DNA from: Clostridiales bacterium
Lineage (GTDB): Bacteria > Bacillota > Clostridia > Oscillospirales > Oscillospiraceae
Reading direction: 5' to 3'
Assembly (NCBI GenBank): GCA_012516225.1
Contig: JAAYWX010000277.1
Span: 1 to 18,846, forward strand
DNA: 18,846 bases
In this document: piece by piece, positions 8,821-15,418 of the stretch
How positions within the stretch are numbered: the stretch's first letter is position 1
Layout of the letters: each line of letters opens with the position of its first letter
The notes under the pieces: model-generated
The model's database searches: none
What the model saw: the letters and a program-made list of their open reading frames with translations, nothing else
What the model was told of the DNA's origin: nothing
Made by a program: the position numbers and the translations under genes

Positions 8821-9699
8821 CTATTCGATGTTTTGCACTTGTTCCCTTATTTTTTCTATTTCGGATTTCATGTCCAAAACAGCACGGGTTATTTCGCTAT
8901 TATTGCACTTTGAACCTATGGTGTTTGTTTCACGGTTAAGCTCTTGAACTATAAAATCAAGCTTTCTTCCGACCGGAGCACAGCTTGTCAGCATATCTCT
9001 CATTTGACTTATATGACTGCGAAGACGAACCGTTTCCTCGTCCACTGCAATATGGTCTGCATAAATCGCCGCTTCCGTAAGTATGCGGCTTTCGTCGATT
9101 TGCTTGCTTTCCAATATCTCAAGCATACGCTTCGTAAGCCTGTCCCTGTATTCCTCAACAGTCTGAGGGGCGCGTTTTTCAATAAATGAAACGTACTCTT
9201 CCAGTGCATCAAGATGCGATGAAATATCATCAAGAAGTTTTCTTCCTTCTCTTTCGCGCATTAAATCAAAATCGGAAAGGGCCTTTTCAAGAACTGAAAG
9301 AAGTTCAGAGAGAGCTTCTTCCTTTTCTACTTCTTTCTTTTCAAGAGTAAGGACGTCGGAAAACTTGCATATCTGATATGCGGTAACTTCTCCGCTAATT
9401 CCAAGTTTTTGCGCAAGGCCTTCGATTGCCGCTTTGTATTCCGCGGCCAGAGCTTCATTGACGTTTACAGCGAAACTTTCTCCGGAAACTGTGTCTAAGT
9501 TTATAAAAACATCAACCTTGCCTCTGGAAATATGAGAATGCACGGCATTTTTTACAGCGTCCTCGGCAAACATAAAATTACGCGGAATACGCACGGATGT
9601 GTCAAGGTAACGGTTATTCACACTTTTTACCTCGATAGACAGTTTATATATACCGTCGGTGCTCTGCGCTCCGCCGTATCCTGTCATACTCTTTATCAT
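8821..9699 (-). CDS. yicC: YicC/YloC-family endoribonuclease
   Basis: A 292-residue protein of the YicC/YloC family, recently shown in other bacteria to be a multimeric endoribonuclease. The N-terminal domain begins with the signature MIKSMTGYGG and continues with IEVKSVNNRYLD and a conserved ISRGKVDV-type stretch. The C-terminal DUF1732 domain contains KLDFIVQELNRETNTIGSK and ends in a charged helical segment. The central part (about 115-205) is rich in Glu and Lys and looks helical. It lies 50 bp after cdaR and 11 bp before remA. The start ATG (9697-9699) has AAGGA about 10 nt upstream. RNA targets cannot be inferred from the sequence. Confidence 0.95.
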   Translation of the reverse strand: MIKSMTGYGGAQSTDGIYKLSIEVKSVNNRYLDTSVRIPRNFMFAEDAVKNAVHSHISRGKVDVFINLDTVSGESFAVNVNEALAAEYKAAIEGLAQKLGISGEVTAYQICKFSDVLTLEKKEVEKEEALSELLSVLEKALSDFDLMREREGRKLLDDISSHLDALEEYVSFIEKRAPQTVEEYRDRLTKRMLEILESKQIDESRILTEAAIYADHIAVDEETVRLRSHISQMRDMLTSCAPVGRKLDFIVQELNRETNTIGSKCNNSEITRAVLDMKSEIEKIREQVQNIE

Positions 9700-9749
9700 A
9701 TAAAGCGGTTCCTTTCAAACAAGAGAAACTATATTTGATTTGTTGTTAT

Positions 9750-10997
9750 CTATTTTAGTTTTACATATACCTTATATTCACCTATTGCGCCGACTCCAGT
9801 ATATCCGTCTACATAAACCTTGGCTACCGGCTGAAAAACCCCTGAAGTATCCCCAAGCTCGGATAAGTCTGCAACGGCTCTGATGTTATTTGGTTTTATT
9901 TTTGCCAAAACATCGGCTTTCCCCCTCAGAACTACCTCAATATTTTCTGTAATCAAAGACGCCGTTCGACCGGAGGGAGCATTTGTTGTGGTAATATTTG
10001 TAACGTTAAATGTTTTTGTTTCAAGTCCCACCACCTTAACAGTAACTTTGGCTTCCTTAACTCCGGCAACATTTGTCAGACCGTTGTCAAGAACAATGCT
10101 GAAGGTATCCTCATATGAAGACGCAAAGGACGACAGGTCAATGGTTCCCAAAGAGATTTTGTTAAGACCAGCAAGCGTTTCGGCATCCCCCGCGACGGTA
10201 ATTGTTGAAGGTTTGCAGGTGATTTTGACATTCTCAGCGGTTGCGACGCCGCCTTCCACCAGATCCACTGTCAAAGGAACTTCTTTTGTTGCAGTAACAG
10301 GAATAGTTACGGCAACTGTTTCCGTTTCAAGGGTTACATTCCTTAGGTTTAACTTGTTGCCTTTTTCGTCCACAAGAGTATATGAGGAACTAATCTGCAA
10401 GGTTTTGTCCAGATTTTCGCGGTTTACCTCGACCCATCCGCAAGCGACTTTGGCAATCTCGCTTTGGGGACCGTTTATAACGACCGTATTAGGTTCAAAC
10501 TGCATGGGCTGGGCAGCATATCCATCCGCAACTGTTCCTGTAAATTCGCCGTTTATCTGGATGGTTTTGGAGCTTGTCTTTTCGATATTAAAAGAAATGC
10601 TCTGGGGGCTTATGCTTACTATATTGATTGAACTTGCGTTGCTTCCCATAGGAAATTCTATTTTTACGGCCTGATTGTAATTGCCGCTTGAATTGAATTT
10701 TGAAACGTCCACAACGGCGGTTATATTGGAAGATGTAAGTTTGGCTATTTCCCTGCGAGTGGCGCGGATTCTGACGGATATGGTGTTGGAGCTTATATTT
10801 GACAAAACGAGTCCTTCGTTGTCGCGCAAGGTGTCCTCTCCGCGGAACTCGACTTTCACGCCGTCGTAAGTATGTTCGATAAGGTCTCCCTCAGTCGTGG
10901 TGACATAAACCCAGAGAAGAACGGACGCGAAAAGAGAGATTGCCGCCCATAGTATTTTACTGTCCCATATGCTTTGTCTTACGCTTTTTTTATCCAT
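9750..10997 (-). CDS. cdaR: CdaR, YbbR-domain regulator of the c-di-AMP cyclase CdaA
   Basis: A membrane-anchored extracytoplasmic protein that modulates CdaA in other Firmicutes. It is 415 residues with a short basic N-terminus, one membrane segment (about residues 14-32, ILWAAISLFASVLLWVYV) and a long beta-rich outer part containing several YbbR repeats, roughly at 45-130, 140-225, 232-310 and 318-415; repeat borders are my estimate. The repeats show similar sequence patterns, such as VSPQSISFNIEKT and similar strands. Its start overlaps the end of cdaA by 8 bp, with the ribosome site AAGGTG inside cdaA, so the two are coupled. In Bacilli glmM usually follows this pair; here yicC follows instead. 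Confidence 0.92.
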   Translation of the reverse strand: MDKKSVRQSIWDSKILWAAISLFASVLLWVYVTTTEGDLIEHTYDGVKVEFRGEDTLRDNEGLVLSNISSNTISVRIRATRREIAKLTSSNITAVVDVSKFNSSGNYNQAVKIEFPMGSNASSINIVSISPQSISFNIEKTSSKTIQINGEFTGTVADGYAAQPMQFEPNTVVINGPQSEIAKVACGWVEVNRENLDKTLQISSSYTLVDEKGNKLNLRNVTLETETVAVTIPVTATKEVPLTVDLVEGGVATAENVKITCKPSTITVAGDAETLAGLNKISLGTIDLSSFASSYEDTFSIVLDNGLTNVAGVKEAKVTVKVVGLETKTFNVTNITTTNAPSGRTASLITENIEVVLRGKADVLAKIKPNNIRAVADLSELGDTSGVFQPVAKVYVDGYTGVGAIGEYKVYVKLK

Positions 10998-11853
10998 TTC
11001 TTTTCACCTTGAACAATCCGAACAGTTTTCCCGTCTTTTTGTCATCATCGAGAGAGTCCTCATAGATAAGCTCGTTCCTGAGGATTTTCTCAAAGGTTTC
11101 CGGTGTCAGGTGACGTTTGAGCATTCCGTCTACCGCAATTGAGATTGCGCCGGTTTCTTCGGACACAATAGCAACGACAGCATCCGAATGTTCGCTCATT
11201 CCTATGCCGGCTCTGTGGCGCATTCCAAGCTCGCGGCTCAGATTTTGGTTGGTTGACAGCGGAAGCATACAGCCTGCCGCCGCGATCCTGCCTCCACTGA
11301 TTATTACAGCACCGTCATGAAGAGGAGCCTTATTGTAAAAGATGTTTTTAATCAGCTCCGCCGTTGTGTCCGAATTGATTATCGTCGCAGTGGTTATCTG
11401 GCTGTCAAGCTTGTTTACTCTTTCAAATACTATAAGAGCGCCTGTTCGGCTTTCAGACATTGCTTTACAGGCAATGACCGTCTGTGTTATAGCGGAATCA
11501 ACAGTCTGAACCTGAACGGTTCCCCTTATAAGATACATAAGACTCCTGTTGCCGAATCTTTCAAGCGCACGCCTGAGTTCGGGCTGAAAAAGAATTATCA
11601 AGGCAAGAACTCCGACTTCAACAGTTTTGGCGAGGACAAAATGGATAACGGTAAGCCCAAGCCAATCAGAAATCCACAGCGCAAGAAAAACAAAGACAAT
11701 GCCTTTTGCTATTTTATTTGAATTTGTCTTTCGGAAAAGGGCAGTCAGTTCATATATAAAAAACGCAACGATAAGGATGTCGATAATGTCCGACACCCTT
11801 GCAGACAGAAGATAATGAACCGTCTGGTTTATCGAGTTCGCGAGCTGTTTCAT
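10990..11853 (-). CDS. cdaA: Diadenylate cyclase CdaA (c-di-AMP synthase)
   Basis: Makes the second messenger c-di-AMP from two ATP. In Firmicutes this controls potassium and osmolyte transport and cell-wall balance. The 287 residues comprise a hydrophobic N-terminal region with about three membrane segments (roughly 24-40, 50-70, 73-92), a linker helix and a cytosolic DAC domain. The two catalytic motifs are intact: DGA (180-182) in APLHDGAVII and RHR (212-214) in GMRHRAGIG. It is the first gene after tandem promoter-like sequences and is coupled by overlap to cdaR. The ATG at 11851-11853 has GAGG about 9 nt upstream. Confidence 0.96.
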   Translation of the reverse strand: MKQLANSINQTVHYLLSARVSDIIDILIVAFFIYELTALFRKTNSNKIAKGIVFVFLALWISDWLGLTVIHFVLAKTVEVGVLALIILFQPELRRALERFGNRSLMYLIRGTVQVQTVDSAITQTVIACKAMSESRTGALIVFERVNKLDSQITTATIINSDTTAELIKNIFYNKAPLHDGAVIISGGRIAAAGCMLPLSTNQNLSRELGMRHRAGIGMSEHSDAVVAIVSEETGAISIAVDGMLKRHLTPETFEKILRNELIYEDSLDDDKKTGKLFGLFKVKRNG

Positions 11854-11945
11854 AGAAATAAACCTCTATTGCAGATAATCCGACCAACTTGCAAGAACCA
11901 TAAAAAGCTCACAATTCATGCAAGCTGCACACCAGCACGGAACTT

Positions 11946-11974
11946 ATTATATAATATCAGTGATGAAATGGCAA
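11946..11974 (-). promoter_or_regulatory. Sigma-A-type promoter, cdaA-proximal
   Basis: Reading the minus strand, TTGCCA (11969-11974) and TATAAT (11946-11951) are separated by exactly 17 nt, one mismatch from the sigma-A consensus overall. The expected start point near 11939 gives a leader of about 85 nt before cdaA. The site lies within the 138-bp gap after the cysteine desulfurase gene. Confidence 0.7.
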
Positions 11975-11977
11975 ATA

Positions 11978-12006
11978 ATTATATTTTTAATTTACATATT
12001 GTTCAA
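11978..12006 (-). promoter_or_regulatory. Second sigma-A-type promoter overlapping the end of the cysteine desulfurase gene
   Basis: TTGAAC (12001-12006) and TATAAT (11978-11983) on the minus strand are also 17 nt apart. The -35 box is inside the last codons of the upstream gene. The region is very AT-rich, so a chance match is more likely here than for the neighbouring site. Confidence 0.45.
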
Positions 12007-13113
12007 TATTTTAGTTAAGATGTCGGAAGCATAAGCAACTTCGGCCATAGTGTTGAACGGAGAAAAACTGAAGCGAACAGTTCCCTGCTCGATTGTTCCG
12101 ACGGTTTCATGCGCTGTTGGAGAGCAATGCAGACCCGCTCTAACGCAGATTCCTTCTTTTCCGAGCTTTTCGGCGATTAAATCGCTGTCCATTCGGGCAC
12201 TGTACATTGACAAAACGCCAGTCTGGCATGACATGCTTTTATCATAAAAAACCTTCACATCGGGAATTGAAGAGATTTTTTCCGCAAATGCGGAACAAAG
12301 TTTCCTTTCGTGCGAAAGTACAGCCCCTTCCGGTTTGGACATGACAAAACGAACACCTTGTTCAAGTCCCGCTATACCGGCTACGTTGTGAGTTCCAGCT
12401 TCGAGCCGGTCCGGCAAATAATCAGGCATGGTGTTCATGGTACTATTGCTGCCGGAGCCTCCATAAAGCACCGGCTTTGCTTCGTGCCCGCATAGAAGAA
12501 CGCCGGTTCCCTGCGGACCCATAAGACCTTTATGTCCGGGCATAGCAATAAAAGCAGCGCCGAGTCCTGACAAATCAATTGGCAAAGTGCCTGCGGACTG
12601 TGATGCATCGATAATCAGTGGAACATTATATTGCCGGCACAGATCCGAAATTTCCTTTATCGGCAAAATGTACCCGAAAACATTAGACACATGGGTACAA
12701 ACCGCACATTGGGCACCCGGCAACGCCTCCCTGAAGGCTTCGATGGCGGCGGGCTGGTCAAAAAGAGGCGAACGGGCAACATGCACATCCGCATTTAGGG
12801 CTTGGAGAGGACGTGTTACGGAATTATGCTCATAACCCGAAATAACCACCTTATCACCTGGAGAAACAAGGGAATTTATAGCTATATTTAAACTGTGTGT
12901 TGCATTAAAGGTAAAGACAACACATTCAGGCTCTGAAACATTGAAATATGAAGAAAGCAGCATCCTGCAGTTCAGTACGGTGTCTGCCGCAAGCATTGCA
13001 GGCTTATGACACCCTCTTCCGGGACTTGCCATTGTTGTCATCGCCCGGCTGACCGCAGCAGATACTGCCTTGGGTTTCTGGAGACTTGTCGCCGCACTGT
13101 CAAAGTATATCAT
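11992..13113 (-). CDS. Class V aminotransferase, cysteine desulfurase family (NifS/SufS-like)
   Basis: A PLP enzyme of 373 residues that should release sulfur (or selenium) from cysteine (or selenocysteine). Key residues are present: His96 in GYEHNS, the Asp169-x-x-Gln172 pair in IIDASQSAG that contacts PLP, the Schiff-base Lys195 in PGHKGLMG, and Cys330 in RAGLHCSPTAH, placed like the catalytic cysteine of SufS-type enzymes. It starts one base after the stop of a DUF3343 gene (AGGA 5 nt before the ATG). This pairing and the HK-G-x-x-GPQGTG style match the subgroup of cysteine desulfurase-like proteins often found beside Se/S-carrier-like proteins. No suf or isc scaffold gene is nearby, so its acceptor may be the DUF3343 protein. 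Confidence 0.9.
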   Translation of the reverse strand: MIYFDSAATSLQKPKAVSAAVSRAMTTMASPGRGCHKPAMLAADTVLNCRMLLSSYFNVSEPECVVFTFNATHSLNIAINSLVSPGDKVVISGYEHNSVTRPLQALNADVHVARSPLFDQPAAIEAFREALPGAQCAVCTHVSNVFGYILPIKEISDLCRQYNVPLIIDASQSAGTLPIDLSGLGAAFIAMPGHKGLMGPQGTGVLLCGHEAKPVLYGGSGSNSTMNTMPDYLPDRLEAGTHNVAGIAGLEQGVRFVMSKPEGAVLSHERKLCSAFAEKISSIPDVKVFYDKSMSCQTGVLSMYSARMDSDLIAEKLGKEGICVRAGLHCSPTAHETVGTIEQGTVRFSFSPFNTMAEVAYASDILTKILNNM

Positions 13114-13114
13114 A

Positions 13115-13369
13115 TCATTCCTGCACCTCGCTTACGGAACCATCATACGATACAAGAAATACTCTTACAGGTCCGAGCCCGGCATCTTTCAATATTGATA
13201 AAGATCTGACAAGGTTTTTTTCGGATACTTTTACGCAGTAGCTGCAGCCCTGTCCAGTTACGCTTTTCGGCGCTTTTGTAATTATAGCCGTTATACCTAA
13301 GCGCTCAAGCGCACGGGAAGCTCTCTGCGCATATGTGAGCGATTTGCACATGAGAAGATATTGAAGCAT
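13115..13369 (-). CDS. DUF3343 (Se/S carrier-like) small protein
   Basis: A protein of 84 residues from the ATG at 13367-13369. This start is chosen over an upstream ATG at 13405 because AAGGAAAG (13375-13382) lies 5 nt before it and the upstream ATG has no ribosome site. It begins MLQYLLMCKSLTYAQRA and has two cysteines in GQGCSYCVKV, resembling the DUF3343 family (putative Se/S carrier). Cysteine near the N-terminus (MCKS) is also present. It is one base from the cysteine desulfurase gene and likely works with it, perhaps taking sulfur or selenium on the CSYC cysteines. That role is inference; no biochemical function is established for the family as far as I know. Confidence 0.83.
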   Translation of the reverse strand: MLQYLLMCKSLTYAQRASRALERLGITAIITKAPKSVTGQGCSYCVKVSEKNLVRSLSILKDAGLGPVRVFLVSYDGSVSEVQE

Positions 13370-13382
13370 AAAAACTTTCCTT

Positions 13383-13410
13383 CCGATGGTGGATTGACCG
13401 TACATCGGTC
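13383..13410 (-). promoter_or_regulatory. Possible alternating hairpins before the DUF3343 ribosome site
   Basis: In the 74-bp gap between ispF and the DUF3343 gene, GACCG/CGGTC (13396-13400 and 13406-13410) can form a 5-bp hairpin. CCGATG/CATCGG (13403-13408 and 13383-13388) can form a competing 6-bp stem whose 3' arm touches the AAGGAAAG ribosome site. The two stems share bases, so only one can form at a time. They are short and may be chance. Confidence 0.25.
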
Positions 13411-13443
13411 TGAAATATTCTATGCTCCAATATGAGTCGGCGT

Positions 13444-13914
13444 TCAGTTATTTATGAGAACGACTGCATGTGCCGCAATTCCTTCGCCTGCGCCTGTGAA
13501 GCCAAGATTTTCTTCGGTAGTGGCCTTCACACTTACCTGACCGGACGAAATATTAAGAGCAGAGGCGATTTTATTCCGCATTTCAGGAATATATCCGGAA
13601 AGGCGCGGCGATTGGGCGATAACGGTACTGTCTATGTTTTCGATCCGGTATCCGGCGGAAGAAAGATGTTCGCCGACTATACGGAGCAGTTCCGTGCTGT
13701 CAGCGTTTTTGTATTTAGGATCCGTATCGGGGAACATTTGCCCTATATCTCCGAGCGCAGCAGCGCCAAGCAGCGCATCCATAATTGCATGAATAAGTAC
13801 ATCTGCGTCCGAGTGCCCGTAAAGCCCTTTTTTATAAGGTATTTCGACCCCGCCAATTATCAGTTTCCTATTTTCGCAAAGCCTGTGGACATCATATCCA
13901 TGCCCGACTCTCAT
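13444..13914 (-). CDS. ispF: 2-C-methyl-D-erythritol 2,4-cyclodiphosphate synthase
   Basis: The fifth enzyme of the MEP isoprenoid pathway; it cyclises CDP-methylerythritol 2-phosphate and releases CMP. It is 156 residues, the usual length. Metal ligands are in DVHRL (8-12: Asp8, His10) and a further His lies in the GHSDADV motif near residue 34-40 with IHAIMDAL. Other markers are GDIGQMFPDTDP and the C-terminal TTEENLGFTGAGEGIAAHA, which lines the active site. The start ATG overlaps the final TGA of the interrupted ispD frame (ATGA), the standard ispD-ispF coupling. The gene itself is intact. Confidence 0.97.
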   Translation of the reverse strand: MRVGHGYDVHRLCENRKLIIGGVEIPYKKGLYGHSDADVLIHAIMDALLGAAALGDIGQMFPDTDPKYKNADSTELLRIVGEHLSSAGYRIENIDSTVIAQSPRLSGYIPEMRNKIASALNISSGQVSVKATTEENLGFTGAGEGIAAHAVVLINN

Positions 13915-14105
13915 ACTGGTGTGCGCTCCTTCCTTGATGATAAAATTGTTTCCGCTATCTTAAGATCAAGAGGAGTAGTTATTTTTATGTTTTCTTCACT
14001 GCCTTCCGTTATATAAACGGGAAAGCCCAAAGCTTCTACTGCAGAAGCATCATCATAAACGGAAAGCTCTTTCTGCAGGGCGTTGGTAAGTGCTCCTTTG
14101 ATAAG
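13911..14105 (-). pseudogene. ispD: C-terminal 64 codons of ispD, cut off by an in-frame TAA
   Basis: Directly after the TAA at 14106-14108, the same frame stays open for 64 codons and ends in TGA at 13911-13913. The translation begins LIKGALTNALQKELSVYDDA and later reads VYITEGSEENIKITTPLDL, which matches the end of IspD proteins: the DDASAVE-type motif and the NIK(V/I)T.P.DL motif containing the substrate-binding lysine equivalent to E. coli Lys213. The TGA overlaps the ispF ATG. There is no usable start codon with a ribosome site at the head of this stretch, so it is not an independent gene. It could be translated only by readthrough of the TAA, or the TAA is an error or a true nonsense mutation. 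Confidence 0.85.
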
Positions 14106-14633
14106 TTACGGAACAAACCCCTGCGGAGTCTGAATACTGTATACGCGGCTCCGTTCCGGAGTTTCCGAAACAAAGGAATTTGAAACGATTTTAACTGTAT
14201 CTTTTGCAGGGACGCCCGGAGATGCAGCCTTATGCTTCATAGCACACTCTATAGTGTTTTCAATAATATTCTTGGTTACAAGAGGTCTTGCCCCGTCATG
14301 CACCGCGATAAGGCAGGAACGTTTATCGGTTTCGGAAATGCCGCTGAGCGCGGATTCAAGGCGGGTAGCTCCACCGCACACAACTTTTGAAACTTTGCTG
14401 ATATTGTATTTTTCACAAAGCGCGGCAACCTCCGTTATTTTTGCGCAGTCGGCAACAACAACAATTTCGGAAACATATTCGCAGCTTTCGAGAGTAGCGA
14501 GAGAATATGCAAGAACCGGAATTCCGGAGAGCAGGGCAAATATTTTGTCCTCCCCGAACCTTACAGAATTCCCCGCAGCGACAACAACTGCTGAACAATT
14601 TATATTTTTATGTTTAAAAGAAAAAAGATTCAT
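14106..14633 (-). CDS. ispD: 2-C-methyl-D-erythritol 4-phosphate cytidylyltransferase, ended early by TAA
   Basis: IspD joins CTP and methylerythritol 4-phosphate to give CDP-methylerythritol, the third MEP-pathway step. I use the ATG at 14631-14633, which has GGAGG (14642-14646) 8 nt upstream; a TTG 45 bp earlier has no such site. The fold starts with AVVVAAGNSVRFGEDK (15-30, nucleotide-binding AAG and Lys30). VHDGARP (111-117) and VPAKDTVK follow, and the frame ends at IQTPQGFVP. IspD proteins run about 230 residues; this one stops after 175 at TAA 14106-14108, then continues in the same frame to residue 240. In E. coli the matching place is within TPQFFPRELL, so the TAA appears to replace a Glu, Gln or Lys codon by one base change. 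The truncated form lacks a catalytic lysine and should be inactive. Confidence 0.9.
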   Translation of the reverse strand: MNLFSFKHKNINCSAVVVAAGNSVRFGEDKIFALLSGIPVLAYSLATLESCEYVSEIVVVADCAKITEVAALCEKYNISKVSKVVCGGATRLESALSGISETDKRSCLIAVHDGARPLVTKNIIENTIECAMKHKAASPGVPAKDTVKIVSNSFVSETPERSRVYSIQTPQGFVP

Positions 14634-14712
14634 GTGGAAGTCCTCCGGTTGTACATTGAAAACGGGCGTGCAGCACAAAGAACCTCTATGCTTTCGCGCC
14701 CGTCAACAATTG

Positions 14713-15189
14713 TTATGAAACCGCGGTATTAATCCTCTGCTCGATTTCCTCATAGCTTGAACTTTCAGACAATACAATTTCGGAGATAAAGATTTGTTTT
14801 GCTGAATGGAGCATTTTTCGTTCTCCGGTTGATAGGCCCTTGACCGTATCTCTCAGCATTAAACCCTTAATTACAGACGCCACTTCAAGAAGGTCGCCGC
14901 TTTTTATTTTAAGCATATTTTCGCGGTAACGCTTATTCCAGTTCTGCGTCATATTGACTTCGATATCCGAAATCGCCAGTAAAATTCTTTCAGCTTCATC
15001 CGGTTTGACAATAGGTCTGACGCCGATTGTCTCAGTCGAATCCACCGGAATCATCACCTGCATATCGCCGACGGGAAGTTTAAGCACATAGTAATCTTTC
15101 TCCGCGCCGTCAACTTTGCGTTTAACGATGCTTTCGATTATTCCCGCGCCGTGCATGGGGTGAGCAATCCGGTCTCCAACGCTGAACAA
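14713..15189 (-). CDS. carD: CarD/CdnL-family RNA polymerase-binding transcription regulator
   Basis: A 158-residue protein whose N-terminal 65 residues form the RNA-polymerase-interacting Tudor-like domain of CarD/CdnL proteins (MFSVGDRIAHPMHGAGII near the start, YYVLKLPVGDMQVMIPV). The C-terminal part is helical (NWNKRYRENMLKIKSGDLLEVA, then GLSTGERKML), typical of the DNA-contacting half. Such proteins stabilise the open complex, often at rRNA promoters. The TTG at 15187-15189 is the likely start because GGGAGGG (15196-15202) lies 6 nt upstream; a longer GTG-started frame from 15231 has no such site. It is the first gene after a sigma-A-type promoter and heads the ispD-ispF operon, the common carD-ispD-ispF order. 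Confidence 0.93.
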   Translation of the reverse strand: MFSVGDRIAHPMHGAGIIESIVKRKVDGAEKDYYVLKLPVGDMQVMIPVDSTETIGVRPIVKPDEAERILLAISDIEVNMTQNWNKRYRENMLKIKSGDLLEVASVIKGLMLRDTVKGLSTGERKMLHSAKQIFISEIVLSESSSYEEIEQRINTAVS

Positions 15190-15236
15190 AGCAATCCCTC
15201 CCGTCAAATGAATTATAATATGTGCCCACAATATAG

Positions 15237-15265
15237 ATTATACACGAAAATCTAAAATTTAGCAA
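15237..15265 (-). promoter_or_regulatory. Sigma-A-type promoter for carD-ispD-ispF
   Basis: On the minus strand, TTGCTA (15260-15265) and a perfect TATAAT (15237-15242) are 17 nt apart, and TG directly precedes the -10 box. The expected start point near 15230 gives a leader of about 40 nt before the carD start codon. It lies in the largest gap of the window (15190-15418). Confidence 0.75.
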
Positions 15266-15322
15266 TAAAGTTAAATAAAATTTAAATAAAAGAAGTATAT
15301 GTGTGATAAATATCGATACTTT

Positions 15323-15375
15323 GGCAAAATCGGCAATATCTGACCGAATATAAGGCAAAATCGGAACCCCTGACC
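15323..15375. repeat. Imperfect direct repeat of about 22 bp, period 31
   Basis: GGCAAAATCGG occurs at 15323-15333 and again at 15354-15364. Both copies are followed by a few differing bases and then TGACC (ending at 15345 and 15375). The second copy forms half of the hairpin after ispH-rpsA, so the repeat may be a partial duplication of terminator sequence. Confidence 0.6.
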
Positions 15376-15397
15376 ACGGTTCCGTAATCAGGGGTCC
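15363..15397 (-). terminator. Hairpin after ispH-rpsA, possible intrinsic terminator
   Basis: CCCCTGA (15367-15373) pairs with TCAGGGG (15388-15394), extended by two GG/CC pairs past a one-base bulge. The loop is about 14 nt and contains an alternative GGAACC/GGTTCC pairing. In the minus-strand RNA it is followed by UUCCGAUUUUG, a poor U-tract. It lies 22 bp after the stop of ispH-rpsA. Confidence 0.5.
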
Positions 15398-15418
15398 GTT
15401 AGAATCTGATAATTTAAA

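Noticed and set aside
9883..10674. A 263-codon plus-strand frame opposite cdaR
   Set aside because: It is antisense to cdaR and consists of low-complexity Ser/Thr/Val text mirroring the beta-rich coding strand; no ribosome site or family motif was seen.
13911..14105. The region after the ispD stop as a separate small gene
   Set aside because: It has an AAAGGAG but no in-frame ATG, GTG or TTG at a suitable distance, and its sequence is plainly the IspD C-terminus.
14106..14108. TAA read as an amino acid across the genome (code change)
   Set aside because: TAA acts as an ordinary stop at the ends of ispH-rpsA, carD, the cysteine desulfurase gene, cdaA and priA; after the ispH-rpsA TAA more TAA codons follow in frame. 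A general reassignment does not fit.
14634..14712. A separate regulatory element in the carD-ispD gap
   Set aside because: The 79 bp hold the ispD ribosome site (GGAGG) but no promoter boxes or clear hairpin that I could support.
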